Assembly (NCBI RefSeq): GCF_000150275.1
Contig: NW_002060943.1
Location: 4,050,008-4,114,007, forward strand
Length of the DNA: 64,000 bases
Source: Trichoplax adhaerens
Lineage: Eukaryota; Placozoa; Uniplacotomia; Trichoplacea; Trichoplacidae
Direction of reading: 5' to 3'
Shown here: one piece after another, positions 1 through 16,261 of the stretch
Layout of the letters: the number at the start of each line of letters is the position of its first letter
Numbering within the stretch: position 1 is the first letter of the stretch
Translations under genes and position numbers: made by a program
Notes under the pieces: model-generated
Told to the model about the DNA's origin: nothing
Databases searched by the model: none
What the model saw: only the letters and a program-made list of their open reading frames with translations

Positions 1-2582
1 TACTAGTCTAAATCTTATGTAACCAAAAAATTATTTTGATAGCCAGCAAAATGTGATAGATGCTGCATAAGTATACATAAATTTATTGTGCAATTTTATT
101 ATTTGTACGAGAGCGAAATCTCAATTTCTTATTCATTTATCTATTCTATACCAATCTGAGCGATATATGTGTAGTTCATACTTGTCAATTTATTTTTACT
201 ACGTATGCGAGATAATCTTATAATCACGTACATCAATGACAATGACTAATGGTACAGCAATAATTCAATAGTCCATCATTTATGTTTTGTAATATTTTTA
301 TACGCTTATCCCTAAACTTGTTGATTACTAAAATATCTTAGCAATATTAAATTTCTTCATATATTAGTCAGAATGGATATCGAAAAATTTTTTTTTAAGT
401 TAATAGTTCAGAGATCTTTACGATTTATCTGTTAAAAATCCCTATAGACCTCGATATAATGCATGGAGTAAAACTGCTGTAGACGACCTCCTTCAGAAAA
501 AGGCATGTGCCGGTAATTTTACGATTTATCGAGGAGTGAATTCCGACGCAATACATAAGTCATGGATTGCAATTTTCATAAAAACTTAAGCTACTACTAA
601 CAATAAAAATTATGCAATCCTATTGATTGTGTACTGCAAAAATAACTATTCAGAGTTATTCCCAATTGTATTTCGTCAAATATACATTGAACTCCAGTAA
701 GAAATCTTCGCGAGCAAATTAGAATGTATATTTTGGATTGATGATTGTGCACAATCCTAAAACCTAACGGCTAAAAAGCATCAAGATGATAATTCATAAT
801 GTACAAGGAATAATTAAGTACAAATGATGATCGTCGGGTATACCAATTTGTCAACATTACTTTTTTACCTCGGTATATCTTTCTCGACTCATAAAGGCTG
901 AGACATATGCACATATAAATCGCATGAAATGAATTTGATTACAACTTAAGAAACTCAAGTAAAATAACGGCTTGATATATAACAAATATTGATTATGAGA
1001 ATCTGGTGCATCTTAATGAGTGTTACGATAAAACGAAGATAAGCCAGTAGGCCATAAAATCTAATCATCTCCGTAGTCATTACACGCCATACGTACGTAT
1101 AAATATTTCTAATAATTAATTTCTAAAAATGGTAATACGCTATATATAACGTTCGAAATACGTAGGCATGTAACAGAGAGACTATAAGCCCAATAAGGAC
1201 CCAATATCTCAAAGGTAGTCTGAACAGACCATCGTCATGAATTTTCCGGATATTAACTGGAAAAAAGTGACGGATTAGGTGACGGATTAGATTAGTACCA
1301 AGTAGGTCTACCCTAAAATTTAATCAAGGAAAAAATTTAATCTACCTGATGCTGCCTTTCTAGATCCTATAGAATTATTAAGCTGGGTATGTAACTTCAT
1401 TAGAATGGATTGGTGATTTGACAAGTACATAGCATTCTTTAGCAGATGTTGTGGATAGAGAAACTTACTGGACCTATAAATTTTGTAACAAAGCCTATAT
1501 AACTTAAGAACCAGCTAATAAATTAGATACTGTATCAACACCTTACGAAAGCTAAGCTTCAGTAGCTTACCCTATCAAATCAATTGACGAACATGAAGCA
1601 TCACATGCAAATAATGGATGTTTTCTTTCACTCAAGAAAGAGGAAACTTCAATAAATTTTCCTTTTACGACATTAACATCAACGTAACTTCCATTGTAGT
1701 ACAAATTTTCAAGGTAAACATCATCTTTTAACTTGATGATAGATTTCATTGGTAATTGTAGCTGATTTGAAGCGAACTTCAAACCAATGAGGCTTAATAA
1801 CATACCCAAATTAAAACTTGGTAGGCCTAATTAATTATAATTAATTATGATACATTTTAATGGTTGATCAACTTTCAGCTAGAAGCTGTATAAAGTAAAG
1901 AATGCTAATGAATTATTGCCATCAATGAATTGTTTCCCAAGAATATCAACAACAAAAGGAGGTAGTAACACTTCATTTTACTCTAGATATAAACAAATAC
2001 CTCGATTAAAAAATTGATCACAACCACCCTTCCGCAGTGCATACCGCCACGCCTTAAATAATTTTTTTAATCGCGGCATATTCGTCAACGAATACGGCCA
2101 TAACTTCTCATTATACCTAAACAGTAACAAATGTTAATAAAATAGGGGCTAAATTCAGATTATAACTAGAGCATAGATCTACAAACTTTTGCAAATCCTT
2201 AGATTGTCGCTAAATCATAATCGGTTTCTTTAATATGATATCATACTAACATGGTCATCGGAGCATCGTAACAGGTATAATTTAGTGAGTTTTTCCAAGC
2301 CAAATCTAATTGAGAGACAAATGCTCGGCGATGGAATGTATTGTTGTTATTGTTGCCATCAAGAGAGTACATCGACAGTAAATAGTATCTAATAGTTTTT
2401 TTTGCCATTTTATTACGATGATTTCCGATGCCATTAAATGAAGTCACCGCTAATCTTGGATGCCATATCTAAATTAACAGTCAGATAGAATTAATACAGT
2501 GGTGTAATTAAAATAGTATCGTATTTTGATTATGAATTAAAATAAATAAATAAAGTAGAAAAGAAAAGCCACAAATTGATAT
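1..2582. other. AT-rich intergenic stretch with no assignable gene
   Basis: I see no recognisable protein, RNA gene or strong repeat. Two short minus-strand open frames exist (1567-1809 and 2241-2447). Both start at weak positions, match no family I know, and are of a length expected by chance in AT-rich DNA. They could be exons of an unrecognised minus-strand gene, but no splice-compatible chain could be built. Confidence 0.5.
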
Positions 2583-4466
2583 CTAACTACAAACAGGGCA
2601 GTAATCGTTCACCTGACGCCAAGCAGCAGAATGATCTTTACTTAATCGGGATGTATCTTTTATTGCTTGGTACAATTGCTGTATCATAAAATAGAAATTT
2701 AATATTTGATTGATCTACTGTAATATTAGAAGACGAAAATAAACAATAGTTTATTTATTTTAACTAACCTGTTGAGATAATGTTTGAGCAGTGTGCGATC
2801 TGTTTCCTTTCAAGATATGAAAAGCCGTGATGGTATCACCAGATTCAAAGCTAGTAAAATAGTACAGCAGTACAGCAATTCACAGCTTTTTTTAATTTCT
2901 AGTATTCTGGTATTGCGCGCAAAGGCTACATCCTCCTAATATCTATATATTTACATTACAAATTATACAGTAGTATTACCTCTGACTAAGAATATGAAGC
3001 GTCGCTGGTAAAGGCAGTTCTGCAACACCACAAACACCAGCGTAGACGTTACTCTGATAAAGCTGAAAAGCTCCAGTAAATATTAACTGATCTTTATCTG
3101 ACGCTTTTTGATTAATATTCGGCACTATCAAACTGGCACTACAAAATCAACCCGACGTTAACTTAATTTTTGTGATTCTATCAACACCATCTATAGTATA
3201 TTTACATAAATTATTAGACTCGAATACGAAATTTTGACAAATAATTATTCAAAACGTTAGCCTTACAATCATACATTTTAGGAAGCACTTACTCAACAGA
3301 ATGGCGTTTTAATTTTCGCTTATTTTTGTAGATTCTTGAAAGCGTCATAACTGCAGGTTGTGGTAGCGAGTTAGATATATGGTAATGTTGAATAATCACT
3401 TGATTTGTACGATGTACGACGATAGATTGTTGAATCAGTACACACCCAGCACCCTATTCAGCAGTATAAAGACAGAATTTATAAAGTCCAATTTGTATAC
3501 GTATACGCGTACATTAGTGGATATTCAAGGTGCTTCAACAATGTCATTTTATTCATTCTCACATATTCGTAGCTATAATATCTACTAATTGATTGTGATA
3601 ATAATATTGTTACGGGCAAATTTGTATTGTTACCGTTTCGTAAGAAGAAAATCGGTATAGTTTTCCCTCCTCTAGATTTATGATGCATATTTCTAGAAAC
3701 GTACTCAAAAGAATTAATAGGTGTAGCAGCTAGTAAATAAAATAGTTAAGATAGCTCTAACCAAATCTAACACTGAATCTTAAATTGCATACTACAAGAA
3801 TTGCAAATTTATTTAGGTACCTTCCGATTTTAAAGAAATGTTATCAACAGATACATTGAAATGGATAATAGGACTATAAGGTAAATCAATAGCCAAGTGA
3901 TCATGATCGATAGTGATTGCCGTATGGAATTGTTTCTTTTTATAGTAGACGCTAAGTTTTCCATTCCCTGGAAGTAAGTTATTCAATATGACAACAGTCA
4001 CCAGCATTTGCTTTATAGAACTATTGCTAAGACGAAAAGTAGCGGGCTAAGTGAAAATCACCAGACTGGTGTGCTACAGTACCTGCATAAGGAAAATATT
4101 GATGGCTGGCTGATTTCGGATTATAGATTATATAGTTTTCAAACTTAAGCTTCGCTATAAACTTGTTAACACTATCATCTAAACATGTTGATTCTAATTT
4201 AAGATTGAAAAATTGAAAAGAATTATTAGCATTTAAGCAAAGTGAAAAGTTATCAATTTATTCTTTCAAAATTTTACGTAAATCAAGACGTTAGATAATG
4301 ACGTACAGCATCTAGTGTCTTACCTGATAATAGCAAGGTCTCGGCATCTTTAAACCATGGAATATCGTTAATGTAGAAAACTAGCATTCCTATCAGGATA
4401 ACTGCTAGTATTGCTACGCGAATATACCTATAATTATATAATTGTATTTTTTTATTATCATAACCG
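2583..4466 (-). CDS. Unrecognised single-pass (signal-anchor) membrane protein, 5' end missing
   Basis: A minus-strand exon chain can be joined in phase: 4466-4324, 4193-4145 (least certain), 4026-3821, 3350-3293, 3138-2980, 2850-2769, 2678-2583. The first exon has a short basic stretch (DNKKIQLYNYRYIR) followed by about 18 hydrophobic residues (VAILAVILIGMLVFYI), which looks like a signal anchor. After it comes a region of alternating hydrophobic and polar residues with NxS/NxT sites (NSS, NVS, NIS), consistent with a beta-rich lumenal or extracellular domain. The protein ends with NDYCPVCS and a TAG stop. The last four exons fit very well by phase. An alternative end for the second exon near 4092 (after a PYA motif) leaves the phase unsolved. 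The TM followed by a beta domain recalls TMEM106/LEA-type proteins only in outline; I do not recognise the family. The initiator exon lies upstream and was not identified. Confidence 0.5.
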
Positions 4467-5660
4467 CTGCAGTTTGGCAGTAACAAAAACGTAATTTTTA
4501 AGTGCTACGATACTAACGAAAACTACAATTCTCGACTTGAAAAGTTTATAAACAAGACATATGAAATTATATGACAGATAAGATCTATCTTAAACAACAT
4601 CTTAGAATATAACTCATCCACATTGATTTTTTTCAATGTTTAAAGTGCTACCGCAAAAAGAAATGCAAACAGCTGTAATAAATTTCCATGCACTTTTCCT
4701 CCTATTTCAGAAATTCCTCTACGACAGCAGATCATGGTTTGACGTCCTGATTATAGTGTGTAGGGATATTAGTTCACTATTATTTGAGACAGGCATATCA
4801 TACCAATAATATCATTTAGAAGAGTTTCAAGCCGTCATTAAGCTAATTTATCTGTAGTAATCTCGATTTAAGGCTAAAATCCGATTTTTCTAGCTATAAA
4901 ATATAATCTTTCATCATTTTGAGTGCTGTATATACGTACACATCATATAGATCTAAAATCTTTATCTATATCAATAACATAAACAGGGTCTTGAACATAG
5001 GCGTCCAGTATACGTTCTACGCGTATTGTCCAGTATTTCATTACATGGATCTTCCATAGCCGTTGTACATTCTTATTGACTACCGGTTGGCATATGGGTA
5101 TCATAAATATCCATAGCTTACCCTCTTTTTTTCAATCTAAATTTAAGAATTCTAAATAAAATTATAGTACTTCCTCATTTGAGATACACTCGTACTGTAT
5201 GTCACACAATGCCAATGGGCAATTCTACTCCATACATCATGATGTATGTACAGTATTTGTTTTACAGAATATCCATTGCCAGTAACATCAATTGCCACTA
5301 CTGTAACATTTCCCTTGCCACGTTGATGATACGATAGTAGGCATCAATATTTAATATCAATAATTTAGCTTTTCCACTAGCCAAGAGTTCTAGGTTTCAT
5401 GCTATATAAATGTATTTTCGTAAAGCTCTTTTGGGATTAAACATCATGTATTTGTAAGAAATGTGTTAACTGGTAGAAATCTACTAATTTCTCCTGCGAT
5501 AGACTGTAGAGTAGTGGTAGTAATTGAAGTGCTGGATGAACCCAGTGATTACGTACTAGTATGTGCAGCAGAACTGAATAATCCAGATCTTTAATCAAGA
5601 GCATAATAAAACTAGTAGATAGAATTATTGCCCTAATTATATCAGATCAATGTATGCAGT

Positions 5661-5707
5661 CATGGACTACTAAATATTCCCCACTGAGGAACATTTAGTA
5701 GTCCATG
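5661..5707. repeat. Perfect 15 bp inverted repeat (hairpin)
   Basis: CATGGACTACTAAAT at 5661-5675 is exactly the reverse complement of the sequence at 5693-5707, with a 17 nt spacer. A transcript of either strand would form a stable stem-loop. Confidence 0.8.
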
Positions 5708-6241
5708 ATGCAGTACAATAGAATCAGCGTTCCAAAGTCATGGTCATTTCATAGCTGCCGTATCCACGCTCTTGTTCTTTATAACTATACAGTATAGGAG
5801 TATTATGGTTAGCTGTAGCTTGAGTTCTTCTACGATTGTAAACAACTCCGAAGGATAAAAATTTCAGCAATCAAAAATCTTCTAATATAGCTATACCGAA
5901 GACAAAATCTGATATTAACATGGATCAAATTGCTATCATATCTACTGTACAGTATTTACATCTTATGATACGCTCAGTAACTTTCTGTGATTACTTTTCT
6001 TTCATGTATCGACAATAAATCAACAATGATGACGGAATTTTACTTTCTTTCAGGTCATTAAGTAATTTTTAATTTGCATTGGCCTGCCTATCTTTCTCTA
6101 TCAATAGAATTAATAGAAATGATTTATCATTCCCCTCGATTTTCAGTTTAGCGATGAATAATCCATAGCTGATATTGTCGGATAGAGAGGGCTAAAATTT
6201 TATGACGAATAACATCGTTTGCGTGGGTGATGCCCACCATT

Positions 6242-6677
6242 ATCCTCCGACATAGAAACAGTAGTTGTACAGTAAGTACACTGTATAGGATGTCAAAGAC
6301 TTTGACTGTTCTCATCTTATTCCTTTATTGCTAATGTATTGAAAAATGAATTCTACACTGTATACTATCAACAGTGCAGGAGCTATTCTCCGACATAGAA
6401 ACAGTAGTTGTACAGTAAGTACACTGTATAGGATGTCAAAGACTTTGACTGTTCTCATCTTATTCCTTTATTGCTAATGTATTGAAAAATGAATTCTACA
6501 CTGTATACTATCAACAGTGCAGGAGCTATTCTCCGACACAGAAACAGTAGTTGTACAGTAAGTACACTGTATAGGATGTCAAAGATTTTGACTGTTCTCA
6601 TCTTATCCCTTTATTACTAATATTAGTATTGAAAAATAAATTCTACACTGTACACTATCAACAGTGGAGGAGCTATT
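6242..6677. repeat. Tandem repeat, three copies of a 143 bp unit
   Basis: The word CTCCGACA begins copies at 6245, 6388 and 6531, giving a period of exactly 143 bp. Copies 1 and 2 are nearly identical; copy 3 has a few substitutions and a small insertion. Each copy carries TTGTACAGTAAGTACACTGTA near its start and TACACTGTATACTATCAACAG near its end, so the unit includes the same self-complementary words that cluster elsewhere in the window. Confidence 0.9.
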
Positions 6678-7261
6678 CTCTATGATTTAGCCATTTGCAT
6701 TGCATCTTATAGGTTCATGTAGGCCTCTGATAGAGAGAGTTTGTAGCATTGCTTACCTAGCTGGAATAACTCGAGACATTTCACTGCAAGATTTCAATAC
6801 CAAATCATACCATGGCCACGTTAATATTGAAAGTGAAGATTTGTTGTTTTGATTATTTCATTCTTTGCCTCTCTACTCGTCCAGTTTATTGTTGTTTTGG
6901 AGGGATTAGCTTACCATGAAGGTTCAAATGGCATATTGGTCATCTTTAACATGGCTTGAAAATCAATTTTTAAAGCAATTTTCTACGTCTATGAATTGAA
7001 ATTTCAGTGTAAAATTTGCTAAACTCCGTTCACTGAAGGGTCAATGAATATGGATGAAGATGGATCAAGTGTCTAATGACGTCATGTACAGATGAAGCAT
7101 GAAAAGTGAAGTTACAGAGTCAGTATGGTACAGTATAGCAAAGTTGAAGTTGACACTTAAAACGTAAGGTTGACACCCACGCTCGGAGCATCATTGCAGC
7201 AGGTGAAGCTAACAAAACACTCACCTGCATCGACTAAGTTACAAACGTCGAGTCCCCTGAG

Positions 7262-7305
7262 TACAGTGTGAGACTGTACAGTACTGTACACTGTACACTG
7301 TATAT
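7262..7305. repeat. GTACTGTAC/TACAGTAC palindromic cluster upstream of CPSF3
   Basis: A run of overlapping ACTGTACAGTACTGTACACTG words, followed by further ACTGTA copies, lies about 240 bp upstream of the CPSF3 start codon. The words are their own near reverse complements. Confidence 0.75.
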
Positions 7306-7546
7306 CTGCGCAGTCGCAGGGTACTGCGTTGGGTTGACACCATGGACAGTTGGACACGTCGATATCATGCTGTAGATCGAGTTGAGTCTGAACTCGATGG
7401 TTGATACGGCTAGAGGTAAAAAGTATAGTCACTGTGGTACTGTTACAGTAACATCATCATATTGTAATGGGGATCCTTTGCAAAGGGACCGGATCGGATC
7501 GGACCGGACCGCACTGTCATTGAACAGCAATCGGCAAGCAGCAATC

Positions 7547-12238
<4,692 letters not shown>

Positions 12239-13323
12239 GATTAGCTGTCGAATTACAAGTATCTAGTATTAGTGTTATAATAACAAATAAAGAGTGTTGC
12301 TTGACTTATCGATATAATTTAGTATTATATCCCTGTGTCAGTTGGTCTTAGCAATTTTCCATGTTGATGTTGTATATGACATACTCGTGTACATTTTTCA
12401 AGGTTTAGCACCTTTATTACTATTTGTATAAAAATCGCTTGTCACTATTATTTGTATTCTGTAAGTTTTTGTTCCGTATTTTAAAGTGTTTTTTTTTTTA
12501 ACTAAACTGTTAATAAGTCAATATATTGTAGAATGTCTGCAAAGAGCAAAGAAATTACTAAATTCATGGCAATAAACGTAGCAGATGCAACAATGTGCTA
12601 CCGTAATACGTATAAGGGTATTCATCAGTTTCTATCGAATAATTTATACAATTAAATTTTTCTTTCCATGATACAAATACTGTACGTTATATAGTAATGC
12701 ATTATATTGCAATTTAAAGCAAGTTATAATATGGGTAAATAAAAAGAAAGAAACAACAATTAAATTGCCAAGCCTTGTCTTTATTAGCTCACGGACATCA
12801 ATATCAGCAATATTAATTCAATAAATGTCCTTTCAATTACAAGGTAACCTTTAGTTAAAAGTGGATTCGAAATATTTATGATCTTGGTTGAAGTTATTTC
12901 ATACTGCGAATACCACATCGCGTCGAAGATATCCTTAAAAATAACTCTGTAACTAATTTAAGTTCTGATGATATGTGTTGTTAATAACAACCCCAGTATA
13001 AAAATATCTAGAAATGAATAATTTAAAGATCATTACGGTATTGTACGTATTTGAAAATCCATTACAAGCCAAGTGGACATACATTTTAGAAGTAATCGTT
13101 GCAAATCTTAAATACACGACATATATATCTATATGTTTTATAGGTTAGAATTTGCATGAGGTATTTACAACTTATACATATATCGCATGAAAAGAAATAG
13201 ATTTGTAATCAAGATTGATACTGAGTGGATTTTCTAGCGAAGTATATGTACGAATAATAGTTGATCTTTGCATTACGTTTTACTTTAGTGAATTGTATCA
13301 GTACATCACTAAACTCTTATTAA
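12239..13323. other. Convergent 3' flank between CPSF3 and SH3YL1-like
   Basis: The region is AT-rich and carries the 3' ends of the two convergent genes. Apart from the CPSF3 poly(A) hexamer at 12286 I see no other feature. Confidence 0.5.
12286..12291 (+). terminator. AATAAA poly(A) signal for CPSF3
   Basis: A canonical AATAAA lies 48 nt after the CPSF3 stop codon, implying a very short 3' UTR. The hexamer is common in AT-rich DNA, so its position is the only support. Confidence 0.55.
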
Positions 13324-16261
13324 TTAATCAAATTTAACATAGTTAGCCGGGAATATACCGACTTTGCCGTTCAATTTACCCTCCCACCAGTCATCTTGAT
13401 CAGCAGTCCGGGTAATCACAGTAATTCTTTCTCCAACATCGAAAGATAGATCACACGGTTTCTCGCCTTGAAAAGGATATAATGTGGTAACAATTAAGTC
13501 ATTATTCCAATCTTGATCCATAGGGTAATTGCTAGCCGATTGACTAGATGGCATCCATAAAGGTGGAGCTGCTGCAGAACTGGCATTAGTACGTGTACTG
13601 GGTGTATATGCTGAAGCGCTTCTTGAGACAGCACTGCTCTTGGAACCGCTTGATTTCTTAGAACTAGCTGACCCACTACTCGACGATGAGCTCGATTTTG
13701 TCGGCTTTGAACTGCTATGCATCTTAGGAAGTCTAAAATTGGAACTGCGAGCAGGCGGCTGAGAACCAGCATTGTCAGCATCTTTCCTACTCTCCACAGT
13801 AGGTGGTATAGATGCTATTGGGAAATGATAGGATGGTTATTGCAAGTGAACAGAAGTTAAAGTACTGTAATTGATGATTCTAATCTAACAATATCTAAAA
13901 ATAAATGTAGCTGCTCTTAAAAAATATTGATGTATTACTTATGCGAAGTGTAATATGGATCATTCAACGAAGAAGTGGCATACCTCCTGGAGTTAGCTGA
14001 AGTTTCGCATCTCTATAAGCGATATAATTCTCTGCATGAATTTCGAGTGCATCATACAAGCGTTGAGCTTCACCAGGTTGAGGAATTTCGCCACTTAAAA
14101 TTTCCCTGGCACTAATCTCACCACCATAAAACCTAAAATAAATAACGAGTTTTATCATTCGTTCAATCCCTGTTCGCAATATCGTTCAGTTGTTGGAGAT
14201 GGAGCGATACTGTTATGGGCAACTAAAAATTGTATCAAATTAAGCTTTTCAATGTCCAATTATTTTTACCGACGATTGGTATCTTTTCGTTCTATTAATG
14301 CTGAGCCTTCTAAAGATATTCCCGCAAATAAGCCACGAGTTTTGCTATAAGTATATATAGCTGAAATTGATTTGACGGTTACATCGCCTTCAACATTTCT
14401 ACCGACAGGTCCAGCAGCAACGGAGATATTACCACCAAGAGTTACGTTACCATTTCTACTAAAAGCATCGACAGCCGCTTGTGAGTTTAGGACAATGACA
14501 AAATCTGTCAACTAGAATAAAATGAAAAGCTAGGATTAGTTAATTGCATCTGAAATAAGTAATGGCCAGAGCTATTAGCATTGATCAAGGTATCATTTGA
14601 TTTCAATTACTCAATCCAGTCATAGTAATATAACCCCGACAGTAAAATGGTTAGCAATTGTGATGATAAGCTGTAACTGACAAGTCTAGTGATTGCTTTA
14701 AAATACCTTTCGATGTATTCTTTAAAAGTCTACTGTATTTAATCTACTGTAGCTATCATTCTACTACTTACTAGGTGTTATCACTTAATCTAACTTGTTA
14801 GTCAACAACGCTTCCACAATTGTAAATACAGTATATAAACTGAACATTTATCATCTACGCGTGTAGACAGCGTGTAGACAAGATGACCAACACGATTGAT
14901 TGATATGATCGAATTTGAAACATTTTGATAGCAATAGTTAGGTTATCATTGGTTGATCCATTCTCACCTCGACTCCTATTTCAAAACCGCCTCCCAGACC
15001 AGCTAAACCAAGAGCTGATGGAGCCGACCATGCTGTCACAATAAAGAAAATAGAATAGTTTGGAATTAGCGCAAGGCATCAACACGTATACTGTAGTCTA
15101 TCCTGTGTTTCACTATTCAATTCAACTCAAAATTGAGAAGTTGATATTGAATAGATAATCATAATTTCAAGTTATCAATTAAAACTGTATAACTGACAGA
15201 CGATGGAAAACATCTGAATGTGGAAGACGCCTCATATAATGTATTTAAAATTGATATACTGGTACTTTTTATGCTAACGTATCATCATGATGACAGCGTA
15301 TCGTGGCGATATGGATAGGATACCTACCTTTCACTACGTGTATGTCTATCTGCCAGCAATTCTCGACATTATACTTTAACAAAGTGAACAGGGAATACCC
15401 GTAGCCCAATCATCACTGTCTCTGATGTTATTGATCGTATAAGACCAGCGAGAATTGTATATTTACGTGTAGCGTGATGATTTCACTCAATTGATCTATT
15501 CTGTCGTTAGGTATTTCTACTATACATTAAGTACTGTCAAAGTGTACTCGTACATGCTCTATGCTGGTAGTTAAGTCCATATTACCGTATCAGCACCAAA
15601 GTTCATAGCCTAACCGCCGTCACGGCGTCTATGGATATGATTGAATGATGTTGATCGTTTTATAACATTGCATTTTAGAATGGATCCATGTTATTCAAAG
15701 AGTATCTTTAGTCTATTAATAGAATGATACTGTGTATGCTGGCATGTTGGATACGCACATTCACTGTCGTACAGACAGAGAAGAGTAGAGTAGTGGTTGA
15801 TGATGAGGAAAACTGCTTTGATGAAGGTAAAATAAAACTCAATGAAAGCAGTCATCATGATAATCGAATGATATTATTGTTGAACGTCCATCAATAGCGG
15901 TGATAGTTTGGCAAGCCACTATGATCAGTAGGATAATTACAGTAATGGTCATGCTGTTCTGCCCTATGGTAGTGTATCATAATTGATTGTTGATGGCTGT
16001 AGAATGAATGTGTGTCAACATGTACATACTTCCTTCAGGAGTTCGAGCAATGACTAATCCAGAGCCGCCACGGGCAGTGACAAGAAATCCACCTTTGAAA
16101 ACAGTTAAAATAGCTAAACCTTTGGCCTTGACAATAATACCGGGTGGTATAATTTTGTCTATATATTTGGATTTTGGATCGCACTGGGTAAAATCCATTA
16201 AGATCCGACTGGCCTTTTTGGCTTCAGAGCGTAGCCCCTTTGGTATAGGATTATTCACCAT
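13324..16261 (-). CDS. SH3YL1: SH3YL1-like protein: SYLF (YSC84) lipid-binding domain plus SH3
   Basis: Minus-strand exons 16261-16030, 15032-14968, 14511-14270, 14132-13984 and 13814-13324 sum to 1179 nt, 392 aa; human SH3YL1 is about 342. The N-terminal SYLF domain (residues 1 to about 230) binds phosphoinositides at membranes. It is recognised from NNPIP, SEAKKASRIL, KAKGLAILTVFKGGFLVTARG, GLGGGFEIG, SRGLFAGISLEGS and the FYG...ISAREIL segment. A Ser/Lys-rich low-complexity linker follows. The C-terminal SH3 domain (about 336-392) has LYPF in the ALYDF position, the DDWWEGKL tryptophans and the PANYV end, so a proline-ligand surface should form. In yeast and mammals the family links phosphoinositides to actin assembly at endocytic sites and ruffles. 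The start was chosen at the MVNNPIP methionine, matching the family N-terminus; an upstream in-frame extension (MLYGLVATNYFI) lacks support. Confidence 0.95.

Larger units (their letters stand above)
4467..7546. other. Divergent intergenic region between the membrane protein gene and CPSF3
   Basis: No coding exon is recognised, although the missing 5' exon of the minus-strand gene should lie in its left part. It contains a 15 bp-arm hairpin near 5661, a triplicated 143 bp tandem repeat at about 6242-6677, and a GTACTGTAC-type cluster at 7262-7305, about 250 bp before the CPSF3 start. Promoters for both flanking genes must be here, but no TATA box or other element could be supported. Confidence 0.6.

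Noticed and set aside
7157-7432. Minus-strand frame of 91 codons next to the CPSF3 start
   Set aside because: It is Cys-rich but partly read from the palindromic cluster, and no family signature was seen. A short secreted peptide cannot be excluded.
13494-13781. Second minus-strand frame within the last SH3YL1 exon
   Set aside because: It is a shadow of the Ser-rich linker frame, which continues into a clear SH3 domain.
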